64,000 bases of DNA from Limnohabitans sp. Hippo3 (lineage in GTDB: Bacteria > Pseudomonadota > Gammaproteobacteria > Burkholderiales > Burkholderiaceae_C): positions 682,001 to 746,000 of the forward strand of contig NZ_NESF01000001.1 of the NCBI RefSeq assembly GCF_003063665.1, read 5' to 3'. The position numbers and the translations under genes were made by a program. Below are positions 41,844 to 51,431 of the stretch, in pieces (the stretch's first letter is position 1; every line of letters starts with the position of its first letter). Below the pieces are notes generated by a model. The model saw only the letters and a list, made by a program, of their open reading frames with translations, did not search any database and was not told where the DNA came from.

Positions 41844-44800
41844 GCTTTCACCTCGGCATTGAGCATGGCGTCCAGACCATCGAGCAATTCGAGCGGCGCA
41901 GGCAAGGTGCAGCAGCCGCCCACAGGCCCGTCAATGCCACGCAAGAACAGGTACACCGCGCCGCCCAGTTGCTGCGCTGGGTTGTAGGCACTTCCTAAGC
42001 GGGCGCGCAGCAGGCGGTGCAGCGCCAGCATGTAGAGCGCGGCCTGCACCTCGTAGCGGTGGTGCGCCATGGCCTCGGCCAAAGCCTGCGGTGTGTAGGC
42101 GGCGTCGTCTGCGCCCAGGTGGTTGGATTTGTAGTCGAGCACCCAGTAACGACCTTCGTGCTCGAACACCAGATCGGCAAAACCCATCAGCATCCCGTGC
42201 AGCTGCGCGTCGGGCAGTTGGGGGCGGCTCACGCCAGGCAGCAGGTGCTGCTGGCACAGCGCATCCACCTCGCGGGCATGCAGCCGCTCGGCGGGCAGCC
42301 AGAACTCCATCTCGGGCAGCAAGGTGCCCAGCGCATTGAGCGGGCTACCGGGCCCACGCAGGGGCTGCGCCACCACACGGGTGAGCCACTGCACCACCTC
42401 GTCGGCTTGAGCTTTGTAGCCTGCGTTGTCGCAGCGCTTTTTCAGGCGCTCGGCCTTGGGTCCGTCGAGCACGAAACCATCGGCGGCCAGCCATTCGAGC
42501 TGGTCATGCAAAAAGTTGCCAGCGCTCGGGCCTTTGGCAAAGCGGTGCCAGGGGGCTTGTGGGCCAGCCTGCTTAGGCAGCGCCTGCGCGTCCACGGGCG
42601 GCTCGTCGTCGGCCGGGCGCGGCGTGGCCATGTGCAACACCGTTTGCGAAGACAGGTCCCGCGTCAGACGCGAGAAGCTCGCGATCGTCCACGACTTGTC
42701 GATGCGGGCGGTGCAGCTCAGCGCGTCACGCAGTTCGCTGGTGTGGGCAGGCCGCTGCCAGACGGTGAGTGGCACCTCGGCGCTCGCGCTCACCAGTTGC
42801 ACCGACAAGCGCTGCTCATCTGCATCTTTTTCCAGCGCTTGCAGCTTGGGCAACCAGTCGGCAGCCTCGAACTCCAAACCGCCACCCAGCAAATGGCCTG
42901 CCGCGCTCTGGTGGTTCACACATGACTTTCCACCCTGCCGATTGACCGGGCTCCAGCCCACCCACAGCGCATGCCGCGCCCGCGTGAGGGCCACGTACCA
43001 CAGGCGCAGGTCTTCGCGCAGGCGGTCGTGGTCTGCAACCTTGGTGTCGTCTTTGTCAAAGTCCAGCGTCCAGACCCGCTCGCCCTCCCCTCCGTCCAGT
43101 TGCAGCACCGGGGTTTTGTGGGCTTCCAGCATGCGGTGGCTGTGCGCAAAGGGCAGGCACACGACCGGGTACTCCAGGCCCTTGCTGGCGTGGATGGTAA
43201 TGACCTTGACCAGGTCTTCGTCGCTCTCCAGGCGCACGGTCTGCTCTTCGCTGTCGCCAGCGCTACCCGCGTTCACCTCGTCGATCTGCTGGGCCAGCCA
43301 GCGGATCAGGGCCTGCTCACCGTCGAGTTGGCTGCTGGCGGTCTGCAGCAGTTCGGCCAGGTGCAGCACATTCGTCAGGCGGCGTTCGCCGTCGCTCTGG
43401 CCGCGCCAGCGCCCGGCCAGTTGCAGCACATGCAGCGACTGGCGCAGCATGGCCAGCACCCCCTGCACTTGCCAGACCCCGCGCAACTCGCGCATCTGCT
43501 CGGCGCGTTGGTCCAGCAACTCATCTTGCGTGGCCAGCTCGTACAGCTCGGCCAGCGACAAGCCCACCGTGCGCGTGCCTAAAGCGGCACGCACGCGGCG
43601 CATGTCTTGCGGCTCGGCCACGCCGCGCAGCCACAGGCACAGGTCACGGGCTTCGTCGCTGGCAAACACCGAGTCGCGGTCCGACAAATAAACCGAGGCC
43701 ACGCCCCGCGCACGCAAGGCCTCGCGCACGGCAGCGGCCTCTTTGCCTGTGCGCACCAACACGGCGATGTCTTTGGGTTGCAGAGGTTGATCGCCCTTGT
43801 CGGCCGTGGCAAAGCGAGCCTGCGGATCGCTCAGCCAGGCCACGATCTGCTCGGCGCAGAGGGCTGACAGGTGCGAGAGCGCATCGCGCGGGCTGCGCAG
43901 TGTGGCGTCATGCACCACGGTCATGGCCTGCACAACGCCTTCGCGGGTGGTGAACACTTCACTGCGGCCCTTGGCTTTGACGGGCTGGAAAGGCAAGGGA
44001 TCCTCGTCGCCACGCTGATAGCCAAAGGCGTCTTTGGGGATTTCAAACCAGCGGTTGACCACATCGACCACCGCCTGAGTCGAGCGGTAATTGGTGGCCA
44101 GCACATGGTGGCGGCCAGCGGTGGCGATGCGTGCGGCCAGATAGCTGTGGATGTCAGCCCCGCGAAAACCGTAAATCGATTGCTTGGGGTCCCCAATCAG
44201 CAGCAGCGCAGCATCTTGCCGGTTCTCGGCCGTGCGGTAGATGCGGTCAAAGATGCGGAACTGCAGCGGCGAGGTGTCCTGGAACTCGTCAATGATCGCC
44301 ACCGGGAACTGCTCGCGCAGGCGCTGCGCAAGGCGCTCGCCCGATTCACGGTCGGCCAGCGCCACATCGAGGCGCTGGAGCATGTCGGCAAAACCGAACA
44401 GGCCACTGCGCCGCTTGAGCTCGGCCATGCGCTCCAGCACATGGGTGCGGGCGTGCAGGCGGGCGGCTTTTGCGGAGTCGGGCAAAGCTTGCAGCTCTGC
44501 CAACAGTTGCGCATAAGCCTGGCTTTCTGGCGGCAAATCCACCACATCGCCGTCTTTGCGGCACTCCAGAAGACCCTCGGGGGTAAAGCGGTTCCAGCCT
44601 TTGCCCATCGCGTCTTTCAGCGCCTTGAAATCGCCATCGCTTTGAGCCCAGGACTTCAGCGATTCAAGCCACTTTTGAGAACGGCCCACCTGCAACAAGC
44701 TCCCGTTCCAGCCATGTTTCTTGACTGCCAGTTGCCCCTCAATCCAGCCCAACAAGTTGTCGGCCTTTTCAACCCACCCCTGCTTGAGCGCCGCCAGTTG

Positions 44801-45490
44801 CGCATCGCGCTCGGCCAACGCCGCGCCGAAGACCTGCGCCAGCGTACCGGGCGCAGGGTTAGCCAGCGGCACCGCCATCAGCGCACGCATGTCCTGATCG
44901 AGCGCGGGCACGTCGCGCCAGACGCGCTGCACCTGCGCCACCAGCGGTGTGGCCATGGGGTAGAGCTGCTGACGCCAGTAGTCCTGCACGGCCTCCAGCC
45001 GCAGCGCGGCTTCGTCACCAACCAGCTGCTCTTCAAACAGGCTGCCGCTGTCAAAGGCATGCTCGCGCAGCATGCGCTGGCACCAGGCGTCGATGGTGTA
45101 AACGGCCGCGTCGTCCATGGCCTGCGCGGCCAGCGCCAAGCGGTAGGCGGCCTGTTCGCGGGGCTCGCCTTCGGGGTATTCGCTGCAAAGCTGGTTTAGA
45201 AAAGGATCGTCCGTTTCGGCGATGCCTCGGAACACCTGCGCCGCCTCGGTCAGGCGGGCGCGGATGCGGTCCGACAGCTCGCGGGTGGCGGCGCGGGTGA
45301 AGGTCATCACCAGCACGTCTTGCGGCAGCATGGGGCGCACGGGTGCGCTGCCTTCGCTGCCGTGGCCCAGCACCAGACGCACATACAGGGCAGCAATCGT
45401 CCAGGTCTTGCCCGTGCCTGCGCTCGCCTCGATCAGGTGGCTGCCGCGCAGCGGAAAGCTGTGGGGGTTGAGGGCGTGTGCGGTGCTCAT
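41840..45490 (-). CDS. recB: Exodeoxyribonuclease V beta subunit RecB
   Basis: A 1216-residue 3'-5' helicase/nuclease. Walker A is EASAGTGKT at residues 21-29. UvrD-type motifs include IIDEFQDTSPLQF and LLIGDPKQSIYGFRG. The C-terminal nuclease domain has GFADLVFEHEGRYWVLDYKSN (key part VLDYKSN), the catalytic DYK. The start overlaps recC by 4 bp and the stop overlaps recD by 4 bp, so the three genes form one coupled operon in the order recC-recB-recD. Confidence 0.96.
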   Translation of the reverse strand: MSTAHALNPHSFPLRGSHLIEASAGTGKTWTIAALYVRLVLGHGSEGSAPVRPMLPQDVLVMTFTRAATRELSDRIRARLTEAAQVFRGIAETDDPFLNQLCSEYPEGEPREQAAYRLALAAQAMDDAAVYTIDAWCQRMLREHAFDSGSLFEEQLVGDEAALRLEAVQDYWRQQLYPMATPLVAQVQRVWRDVPALDQDMRALMAVPLANPAPGTLAQVFGAALAERDAQLAALKQGWVEKADNLLGWIEGQLAVKKHGWNGSLLQVGRSQKWLESLKSWAQSDGDFKALKDAMGKGWNRFTPEGLLECRKDGDVVDLPPESQAYAQLLAELQALPDSAKAARLHARTHVLERMAELKRRSGLFGFADMLQRLDVALADRESGERLAQRLREQFPVAIIDEFQDTSPLQFRIFDRIYRTAENRQDAALLLIGDPKQSIYGFRGADIHSYLAARIATAGRHHVLATNYRSTQAVVDVVNRWFEIPKDAFGYQRGDEDPLPFQPVKAKGRSEVFTTREGVVQAMTVVHDATLRSPRDALSHLSALCAEQIVAWLSDPQARFATADKGDQPLQPKDIAVLVRTGKEAAAVREALRARGVASVYLSDRDSVFASDEARDLCLWLRGVAEPQDMRRVRAALGTRTVGLSLAELYELATQDELLDQRAEQMRELRGVWQVQGVLAMLRQSLHVLQLAGRWRGQSDGERRLTNVLHLAELLQTASSQLDGEQALIRWLAQQIDEVNAGSAGDSEEQTVRLESDEDLVKVITIHASKGLEYPVVCLPFAHSHRMLEAHKTPVLQLDGGEGERVWTLDFDKDDTKVADHDRLREDLRLWYVALTRARHALWVGWSPVNRQGGKSCVNHQSAAGHLLGGGLEFEAADWLPKLQALEKDADEQRLSVQLVSASAEVPLTVWQRPAHTSELRDALSCTARIDKSWTIASFSRLTRDLSSQTVLHMATPRPADDEPPVDAQALPKQAGPQAPWHRFAKGPSAGNFLHDQLEWLAADGFVLDGPKAERLKKRCDNAGYKAQADEVVQWLTRVVAQPLRGPGSPLNALGTLLPEMEFWLPAERLHAREVDALCQQHLLPGVSRPQLPDAQLHGMLMGFADLVFEHEGRYWVLDYKSNHLGADDAAYTPQALAEAMAHHRYEVQAALYMLALHRLLRARLGSAYNPAQQLGGAVYLFLRGIDGPVGGCCTLPAPLELLDGLDAMLNAEVKA

Positions 45491-48400
45491 GCGTCTTCCC
45501 CTTCGTCGTCCTCAAACGCATCTGGCAAGACCTCGACTTGCGCCTGCGCAGCCCAAGCCTTGAGCGGCGCGTACACCGCCTGCGCCAACCGGTCGAGTGC
45601 GCCCGTGGTCAGCAAGTCCTCCACCGTCGAGTAGGTGCGGGCCAGCGCCGGGTCTTTGTCTTTTTCTGCGCTTTTGAACTCGCTGCCCTCGTAGGCATCG
45701 GCCAGTGCGTTGGTGTTTTCTTTGTCCCTGAGCCACTGCAAAGCCACACCGGGTGGCAAGGGCAGCGGCCAGCGCATGCCCTCGGCCCAGGTGGCCAGCA
45801 GGGTCTGCAACTGGGCGCGAGCGGCTTCAGGGTCTTGCGGTTCTGCCCGCACCGCGGCGTTGCGGCCCACCACCACGCACTTGCATGGCTGGTCCATGGC
45901 GGCAACGGCCAGCGACTGCAGCCAGATGTCGATGAGTTTTTCAGGCAATGCGGTGGCCTTGCCCGCTTTGGAAATGCTGACCAGCTTGTTGGCGCGCAGG
46001 CTCAAGAGCATTTGCCCGCCCTCACCCGCCAGTACGCCGCCCAGCGCATCCTGCAAGCACACCTGCGGGTGCGTCTGATCAACCAGCACGCGCTCGGCCG
46101 CATCGGGGTAATCCGCGCGCTCGCGCAGTGCGGCGGCCAGCTGGGTCTGCAGGATGTGGGTGAGCTTTTGGGCTTCGAGCGTGCCCACCCCCGCCAGCGG
46201 CAAAGCCCCGGCCTCACGCAAGTGCTGCACCACACGCGTCACATGGCGGGGCAGTTCGTCTGCACTCAAATCTGAGGGCACGTGCTGTAGTTCATGGTCG
46301 AGCAACTGGTACAAGTCCAGCCCGCCCAGGCCAAACAGTTCTTCGTCGTGAAGCTCGCTGCGTTCGTCATCCAAATGCACCTGCAGCCGCTCTCTGAAAA
46401 ACGCACCCACAGGTTTGCGCAGGAAGCGGGCCAGTTGCAGCAAGGTGATGACGGGCACGCCGTTGGCGGACTCCAATACCGGCAACAAGCCTGCATACCC
46501 CGTGGGAGCGAGCCCCTGCTCGTGAATATCTGCTTCGGGTCCGCAAGCATTCGGCCGCAGGGGCGACCTCCCACCCAAGGCACTGGCTGCGTTTTCTGTG
46601 GGAGCGAGCCCCTGCTCGCGAATGTCTGATGAGGCCAAAGCAGAGGGGCGTTCGGCTGCAGGGGTGGCCTCCCGCTGAAGATCCATTTGCGCCGCCCGCC
46701 ACTCCTTGGCATAGGTCTGCAGCCCACTGCCCGCTTCAAAGTAAGCGCGGCTGAAGGGTTGCAGCGGGTGCACCGTGGTCAAGTTCTTGGCGGTGTCTTT
46801 GCCAAAGAGCAAGTCGATCTCGTCACGCAGCTGAGAGACCAGCACCGAAGGCGGTTGTTCGCTGTTGTTGCGTACGCTGCGGCCGCTCCAGCTCACGTAC
46901 AGCACCTGCCGCGCCGACAAGAGCGCTTCGAGCATGAGCTGACGGTCGTCGTCGCGGCGCGAGCGGTCGCCCGGGCGCGTCATACCGGGCAGGCCCATCA
47001 GGTCAAAGTCGGCACGTGGGCTGCGGCGCGGGTAATCGCCGTCGTTCATACCCAGCAGGCACACCGCCTGGAAGGGGATGGCCCGCATCGGCATGAGTGT
47101 GCAAAACGTCACGCCCCCTGCCCTGAAGCGTTGCTCCAGCCGGGGTGCCTTCAAAGCTTCGAGCCAAGCCGATCGGGCCACGGCCAAGGGCACGGCCTCG
47201 GCAAAGCCCGCTTCGTCGCAGGCGCGCACCCAGTCGCTGAGCGCCTGGTCGAGCGCGGCCAGCGCATTGCGGTCGTTGTCGTCACGCGGCTTGAACAGGG
47301 CCGCCAGCATGGCGCGGCAACGCTCAGCCCACTGCGCGGGCGTGGCGCATTGTGTGCAGGTTTGCCACCAGTCGATCAGCGCCTGCAGCAGGTGCGCCAA
47401 CGACCCAGCCAGTTCGGCGTCCAGCCCGCCCACCTCAAAGTAAGGCGACACGCCCAATGCCAGGTCATCGTCCACCGGATCGGCCCCGCAGGCATAGCCC
47501 ATCAGCATGCGCTGCACGCCAAACAGCGCCGAGTTGTCGTCGCCGCACACGCCCAGGCCCAGACCCGCACGGTGCTGCGCCGACAGGCCCCAGCGGATGC
47601 CCGAGCCCGCCATCCAGCGCGTGAGCGTGGGCAAGTCTTCATCCTTCAAGCCAAAGCGGGCCGCGAGCGCGGGCACTTCGAACAGCTCGACCAGCTCGCT
47701 CATGCGGCTGCGCTGCTGCGGCAGGGCCAGTAACCATTCGACCGCGTGGATCAGCGGGCTGATGGCCTGCGCACCCAGGTCGGCAATGTCGTACGGAATG
47801 AAACGCGCATCGCTGCGCTTGTATTGGCCAAACACGGCGCGGATCGCAGGGGCCATGGTTTCGATGTCGGGCACCATGACAACCACGTCGCGCGGCGACA
47901 GTGGTTGATCGCCCGGCGGCGTGTGGAACCACTGCAGCAACTGGTCGTGCAGCACTTCGAGTTCGCGCACCGGGCTGTGCGCCACACTGAACCTGACCGA
48001 ACGGTCGTCCTTGCGCAAAGGCTGGACTGGGGTGCCCCCGCTCGACGGCTCCAGGTCGCGGATGCGCCGCTGCAGCTGCGCCAGCAGGCGTGTGTGGTCT
48101 TCGCCGGGCACATCGTCAAAAAAGTCCAGGCGGTTCAGCTGTGTGAGCGTCAACGCCGCACGCACATCGTCAAACGCATCGAGTTGGCGGATGAAATCGC
48201 GCCCCTGCCGCCCCCAGGCGGCCAAGAGCGTCGGCGCGTGCAGGTGCATCTGCGCCAGCGGCATGCCTGCCAACGCCTCGCCCCGATAGGCGTGACGGCG
48301 GCGCTCGGCCTGCAGCCATTCGCGCCCGTCGATGATGTCGCCCCAGTGGTACTGGCACGGGTTGGGCACGGCCAGCAGCACCTGACTGTGCGCAGCCAAG

Positions 48401-49134
48401 GCAGCCAGCATCTCCAGCAGCTGCCCGGGCATGTGGCTCATGCCAAACACCGACACGCGCCGCGCCACGGGGCTGGCCAGCGGCTGGCCCGACTGCAGGT
48501 GCGCCAGCGCCAGCGCCCGCGCATGCAGCGCCGGGCGGGTGGCCTGGCGCTGGGTCTCGTCCAAAGTGGCGAGCACGCGCCGCCACAACTCGGCTTGCCA
48601 GAGTTGGTCATCGCCCAGCGCATCGTGCCCAACAGCCTTGCGCAGCAGGTTGCGCCCTGCGGCCCAGTCTTGCAGCCAGTCGGGGCGGTAAATCTGGTAC
48701 TGGTCAAACAGGTCGGCCAGTCGGCTGGTCAATTGCAGCAACCGGTCGGGTTCGTCGCCGCGCAAAAAACCCGCCACGGGTTTGAACACCGGGTCTTGCA
48801 AACAGCCAGGCAACAAAGCCATCAGCCGCCAGGTCATGGGCAGTTTGTCGAGCGGCGAATCGGGCGGCACGTTCTGCGTGCCCAGCACCTGCCGGTAGGT
48901 GCGCCACAAAAAGCGCGAGGGCAGCTCCACCCGCGTGGCCGCACACACCCCACCTTGACGGGCGAGTTCGATCTTGATCCACTCGGCCATGCCGTTGCTC
49001 TGCACCAGCACCACTTCGCTCTCGAGCGGCTGCAAAGGGTGCGCACGCAGCCAAGCCGTGAGGGTGTCGGCCAGCACCTCGGAGCGGTGGCTGTGCAGGG
49101 CGATGAAGCCAGGCGAAATGGCAGGAATGGGCAT
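45487..49134 (-). CDS. recC: Exodeoxyribonuclease V gamma subunit RecC
   Basis: A 1215-residue Chi-recognition scaffold of RecBCD. The N-terminus ALHSHRSEVLADTLTAWL and VQSNGMAEWIKIELA are typical, as is CLLGMNDGDYPRR. The start MPIPAISPGF is chosen; an in-frame start 62 codons upstream reads non-conserved sequence. Residues about 820-877 are encoded by two REP-like composite units (peptides such as DIREQGLAPT and DIHEQGLAPT), an insertion not expected in the family. Confidence 0.94.
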   Translation of the reverse strand: MPIPAISPGFIALHSHRSEVLADTLTAWLRAHPLQPLESEVVLVQSNGMAEWIKIELARQGGVCAATRVELPSRFLWRTYRQVLGTQNVPPDSPLDKLPMTWRLMALLPGCLQDPVFKPVAGFLRGDEPDRLLQLTSRLADLFDQYQIYRPDWLQDWAAGRNLLRKAVGHDALGDDQLWQAELWRRVLATLDETQRQATRPALHARALALAHLQSGQPLASPVARRVSVFGMSHMPGQLLEMLAALAAHSQVLLAVPNPCQYHWGDIIDGREWLQAERRRHAYRGEALAGMPLAQMHLHAPTLLAAWGRQGRDFIRQLDAFDDVRAALTLTQLNRLDFFDDVPGEDHTRLLAQLQRRIRDLEPSSGGTPVQPLRKDDRSVRFSVAHSPVRELEVLHDQLLQWFHTPPGDQPLSPRDVVVMVPDIETMAPAIRAVFGQYKRSDARFIPYDIADLGAQAISPLIHAVEWLLALPQQRSRMSELVELFEVPALAARFGLKDEDLPTLTRWMAGSGIRWGLSAQHRAGLGLGVCGDDNSALFGVQRMLMGYACGADPVDDDLALGVSPYFEVGGLDAELAGSLAHLLQALIDWWQTCTQCATPAQWAERCRAMLAALFKPRDDNDRNALAALDQALSDWVRACDEAGFAEAVPLAVARSAWLEALKAPRLEQRFRAGGVTFCTLMPMRAIPFQAVCLLGMNDGDYPRRSPRADFDLMGLPGMTRPGDRSRRDDDRQLMLEALLSARQVLYVSWSGRSVRNNSEQPPSVLVSQLRDEIDLLFGKDTAKNLTTVHPLQPFSRAYFEAGSGLQTYAKEWRAAQMDLQREATPAAERPSALASSDIREQGLAPTENAASALGGRSPLRPNACGPEADIHEQGLAPTGYAGLLPVLESANGVPVITLLQLARFLRKPVGAFFRERLQVHLDDERSELHDEELFGLGGLDLYQLLDHELQHVPSDLSADELPRHVTRVVQHLREAGALPLAGVGTLEAQKLTHILQTQLAAALRERADYPDAAERVLVDQTHPQVCLQDALGGVLAGEGGQMLLSLRANKLVSISKAGKATALPEKLIDIWLQSLAVAAMDQPCKCVVVGRNAAVRAEPQDPEAARAQLQTLLATWAEGMRWPLPLPPGVALQWLRDKENTNALADAYEGSEFKSAEKDKDPALARTYSTVEDLLTTGALDRLAQAVYAPLKAWAAQAQVEVLPDAFEDDEGEDA
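46502..46674. repeat. Tandem pair of REP-like composite units inside recC
   Basis: Two units about 100 bp apart. Each has a first palindrome with core GCGAGCCCCTGCTCGC (46502-46530 and 46598-46626) and a second of the GGCCGCAGGGGCGACC type (about 46552-46572 and 46653-46673). The reading frame of recC stays open through both. The same palindrome pair, reversed, is at 16741-16808. Confidence 0.8.
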
Positions 49135-49452
49135 GCAGGCGGGAAAAGGAGCGGAGAACGAAAGCGTCAAGAATATCCGCAATCTAGCCCCACGCAGGCT
49201 CAAGGCGCGAGCCTGTGACTGCTGATTTTTTAAGCACATCCGTCCAAGCCAGTCAGGATGCGCCCCGGCACAGTTGTTCATGGACTTATCCACACCTTTG
49301 GGCACGGGCTTTGGGGGCAACCTTGCCCGACCTGAGAGCAGGGCTAAAAGTTCTTGAACATACCCATCCTTTACAAAATCGATAATTGCTCTGCTATTCT
49401 CAAACCGATTCGCATCCCCGCTTTTTTCTCATTTCGATTTTCAGGAGTCACC
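49135..49452. other. Intergenic region upstream of recC and the TatA-like remnant
   Basis: This 318-bp gap separates divergent genes. It must hold the recCBD promoter. The only readable plus-strand promoter candidate is at 49370-49400 and is listed separately. No conserved RNA or gene is seen. Confidence 0.5.
49370..49400 (+). promoter_or_regulatory. Candidate promoter for the TatA-like remnant
   Basis: TTTACA at 49370-49375 and TATTCT at 49395-49400 are spaced by 19 bp, 53 bp before the ATG at 49453. The spacing is slightly long and the match moderate. Confidence 0.3.
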
Positions 49453-49778
49453 ATGGATTCATTCAGCATTTGGCATTGGCTCATCGTCATCGCCGTTGTC
49501 CTCGTTGTTCTGCTGGCGGGCAACCTCGTTGCCAACAAAAGCGGGGCCTTGGTCGTTAAAAAGTTCTTTAAAAGTTCTTTGCCAGCCCCAGCCCACGTGA
49601 TGACGGTGTTTACGTCGAAATCATCGGCCGACAAAGTGGCCTGATCGCTTGGTTATTTGCGCTGCTCAAGATTGACCCCACGCTCGAGATGCGTGTTCGT
49701 CATGACAAGGTGGAATACATGGCTTCACGCAAGTTAGCCTTTTGTGCAGCCAATGACACGGCGCGGGGGTTGCCCTGA
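49453..49778 (+). pseudogene. TatA-like N-terminus with frameshifted downstream domain
   Basis: The ATG at 49453 has a good ribosome site (AGGAG, 7 bases upstream). The first frame gives 63 residues. It starts MDSFSIWHWLIVIAVVLVV, close to TatA/TatE N-termini, then loses resemblance. A different frame picks up at about 49595 and runs to the stop at 49776-49778. It encodes DDGVYVEIIGRQSGLIAWLF and then LKIDPTLEMRVRHDKVEYM, which reads like a real conserved domain. A one-base change in the CCAGCCCCAGCCCA stretch near 49580-49595 would join them. It is thus a frameshifted gene, a sequencing error, or programmed slippage. I do not recognise the downstream domain. An ATG at 49354 in the same frame is less likely. 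Confidence 0.6.
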
Positions 49779-49825
49779 GGACTTGGCACATGGGGATACA
49801 CTGACCCGCCGTTTTTGAGCCCGCC

Positions 49826-50788
49826 ATGTCTGAAATCGACCGACTCTACCAATATAAGACCTTGCTCAGCTCACGCCGAGTCATGAGCCGAGAAGACATC
49901 CTCAACAAGCTCGAAATCTCGCTGGCCACCTTCAAGCGCGACATCGCCAAGTTGCGGGACCAGCTGCACACCCCCATCGTGTTCGACCGCGACCTGGGCG
50001 GCTACCGGCTCGAACAAACAGACAGCACCGAACTGCCGGGCATGTGGTTCAGCCAAGACGAAATGCTGGCCCTCATGACCATCCAAAGCATGATCGTGCA
50101 GCTCGAACCCGGCTTGCTCGGCCCCAAGCTCAAACCCTTTCAAAAACGGCTGGACGACATGCTGGCCAGCCAAGGGCTGGATGCCGCCACCCTGACACAG
50201 AGGGTCCGCGCCGTCCATGCGGGCAAACGTCGCCTGCCCCTGACCAGCTTTGAGACCCTGGCTAAAGCGACGCTGGAGCGCAAGCAGGTTCAGGTCGAGC
50301 ACATCAATCGCCAAAACGGCGAAACCGTGCTGCGGGATATTTCGCCCCAACAATTGGTGCACTACCGGGACAACTGGTACGTGGACGCCTGGTGCCACCT
50401 GCGTGGTGGCTTGCGCAGCTTTTCTGTAGACGCGATAACCCGAGCCACCCTGCTCGACAAGCCCAGCAAAGACATTGACCTGATCGCCATGCGCCAACAG
50501 CTCGATGGCGGCTACGGTATTTTTGGTGGCACCCCAAAAGCCTGGGCACAAATGCGGTTTTCGAAAGCACGGGCCGCATGGGTTGAACACGAAATCTGGC
50601 ACCCCGAGCAAAAAAGTGTGCGCTTGGCCGATGGACGTTACGAACTTGTGGTGCCCTATGCCGATGAAAGAGAGCTGCTTGGCGACATCCTGCGCTTTGG
50701 GGCCGATGTGGAAGTGCTTGCCCCAGCCCGCTTGCGCGAACAAGTGCAGGCTGAAATTCAAAAGATGGGGCAGTTATACGGGCGCTGA
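49826..50788 (+). CDS. HTH/WYL-domain transcriptional regulator (YafY type)
   Basis: A 320-residue protein. The N-terminal winged HTH of the DeoR/HTH_11 kind is seen (RVMSREDILNKLEISLATFKRDIAKL region). The WYL domain at about 140-230 carries the signature as HYRDNWYVDAWCHLRGGLRSFSVD (key part NWYVDAWC), and a C-terminal WCX-like extension follows. WYL regulators bind nucleic-acid or nucleotide ligands and often control DNA-damage or defence genes. Its target is unknown. The 3' end overlaps the convergent macrodomain gene by 15 bp. Confidence 0.92.
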   Translation: MSEIDRLYQYKTLLSSRRVMSREDILNKLEISLATFKRDIAKLRDQLHTPIVFDRDLGGYRLEQTDSTELPGMWFSQDEMLALMTIQSMIVQLEPGLLGPKLKPFQKRLDDMLASQGLDAATLTQRVRAVHAGKRRLPLTSFETLAKATLERKQVQVEHINRQNGETVLRDISPQQLVHYRDNWYVDAWCHLRGGLRSFSVDAITRATLLDKPSKDIDLIAMRQQLDGGYGIFGGTPKAWAQMRFSKARAAWVEHEIWHPEQKSVRLADGRYELVVPYADERELLGDILRFGADVEVLAPARLREQVQAEIQKMGQLYGR

Positions 50789-51316
50789 CGCTGCCTGCGC
50801 GACGCTCAGACCTTGGGCCTCCAGGGCAGCCACATAGACATCACGCAAAAATTCACTGGCCACGCACACCCGAATGCACTGCAGGTGCGGCGCCAGCGCT
50901 GATGCGGCACAAAACACCTTGGCGGTGATCTGTGCCGCCAACTCAGGCGGGAAAGCGAACACGCCTGTGCCAATGGCGGGCAACGCCAAGGCTCGAATGT
51001 CATTCTGGTGGGCTGCTTTGAGTGCAGCTTCTATGGCCTGCTCCAAAATTTGGGGTGCATCATCGTGGTTGGTGTACGAAGCCGCTCGCACATGGATCAC
51101 CCACAGATTGGGCAACTTGAACCCCGGCGTGACCAGGTAAGCACCAAAAGCCAAGGGTGCGAAAGGCTTGCAATACTCCTCCAGCTTGGGGCCTGCGGCG
51201 GTATGGATCGCCCCCGCCACGCCCGAGCCCAGCCGCAGATTGGCATTGGCACTGTTGACCACAGCCTCCATGTCGGGTTGTTTGACGATGTTGCCAACGA
51301 TGACTTCGATCTTCAT
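50774..51316 (-). CDS. Macrodomain protein, likely ADP-ribose-binding deacetylase/hydrolase
   Basis: A 180-residue single macrodomain. The ADP-ribose-binding segments VVNSANANLRLGSGVAGAIH (start) and LPAIGTGVFAFPPELAA are both present, as in MacroD/YmdB-type enzymes that remove ADP-ribose or hydrolyse O-acetyl-ADP-ribose. Start MKIEVIVGNI is chosen; a longer frame to 51508 has no family support. An AAAGGAGC-type ribosome site precedes it. Confidence 0.92.
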   Translation of the reverse strand: MKIEVIVGNIVKQPDMEAVVNSANANLRLGSGVAGAIHTAAGPKLEEYCKPFAPLAFGAYLVTPGFKLPNLWVIHVRAASYTNHDDAPQILEQAIEAALKAAHQNDIRALALPAIGTGVFAFPPELAAQITAKVFCAASALAPHLQCIRVCVASEFLRDVYVAALEAQGLSVAQAASAPV

Positions 51317-51431
51317 GTTTTTGCTCCTTTGAAGAAGCGAATAATGAGCCTTCAAAGGCTCAAGACATGAGCCTCGCCTAACGAAGACTCCTCGATAGCG
51401 GTGCAAGTAAATCAGCGCGTTGAACGTGCCC

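Noticed and set aside
49135-49320. Longer recC start at 49320
   Set aside because: The extra 62 residues are not conserved in character, and the usual RecC N-terminus begins at MPIPAISPGF.
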